In this document: piece by piece, positions 35,504-35,549 of the stretch
Numbering within the stretch: the first letter of the stretch is position 1
How the letters are laid out: the number at the start of each line of letters is the position of its first letter
Position numbers and translations under genes: made by a program
The notes under the pieces: generated by a model
What the model saw: the letters and a program-made list of their open reading frames with translations, nothing else
Told to the model about the DNA's origin: nothing
The model's database searches: none
Assembly: GCA_000226015.1 (NCBI GenBank)
Contig: JH153292.1
Coordinates: 335,861 to 371,409 of the forward strand
Direction of reading: 5' to 3'
Source: Mnemiopsis leidyi
Taxonomy: Eukaryota > Ctenophora > Tentaculata > Lobata > Bolinopsidae
DNA length: 35,549 bases

Positions 35504-35549
<46 letters not shown>
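35504..35549. repeat. (TA)n microsatellite at window end
   Basis: At least 22 TA dinucleotides run to the last base of the window, inside the receptor gene's intron upstream of exon 35427. The contig probably ended here because of the repeat. Confidence 0.9.

Overview
The window is animal nuclear DNA: AT-rich, with many short exons bounded by GT-AG introns, intact metazoan-type proteins, and introns and spacers loaded with simple tandem repeats and small palindromic elements. The best anchor is a complete SMC3 (cohesin) gene whose predicted protein follows vertebrate SMC3 almost without gaps. The phylum cannot be fixed from the sequence alone. A non-vertebrate animal is the most I would claim. 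There is one assembly gap (11 N at 19660-19670). All exon coordinates below were derived by hand from reading frame, splice-site sequence and family similarity.

Layout. 1-202 (-): first 67 codons of an unknown ORF running off the left edge. 1622-10211 (+): a nine-exon gene that joins LIM zinc-binding domains to a C-terminal CAP (GAPR-1-like) domain, with a likely extra or alternative basic, Ser/Pro-rich exon at 5487-5894. 10212-13900: gene-free, holding a cluster of small inverted-repeat elements at 12.1-13.15 kb. 13901-15220 (+): a single-exon SMYD-type SET/MYND methyltransferase. 15519-28932 (+): SMC3 in 24 coding exons. 20610-22079 (-): an intronless type II membrane glycosyltransferase nested antisense in an SMC3 intron, with a lectin-like stem before its catalytic domain. 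28933-30678: SMC3 3' region and a spacer with strong palindromes. 30679-35427 (-): the 3' part (nine exons) of a type I membrane receptor with two CCP/sushi repeats, Cys-rich modules, one transmembrane helix and a roughly 275-residue tail carrying tyrosine motifs (YEDM, YNHL, YLGI, YSTL, YTAL) and a Lys/Ser/Thr-rich segment. Its 5' end lies beyond the window.

The genes look like independent housekeeping, signalling and secretory-pathway genes, not a cluster with one task. The clearest physical links are the short spacer (298 bp) between SMYD and SMC3, and the nested antisense glycosyltransferase. The items most worth a second look are the LIM-CAP fusion with its variable linker, the receptor with tyrosine-rich tail, the lectin-first glycosyltransferase, an acceptor region built from a tandem array of CTAAC (branch-point-like) units, interleaved inverted repeats at 12-13 kb, and a perfect 39-nt hairpin in the receptor's probable 3' UTR.
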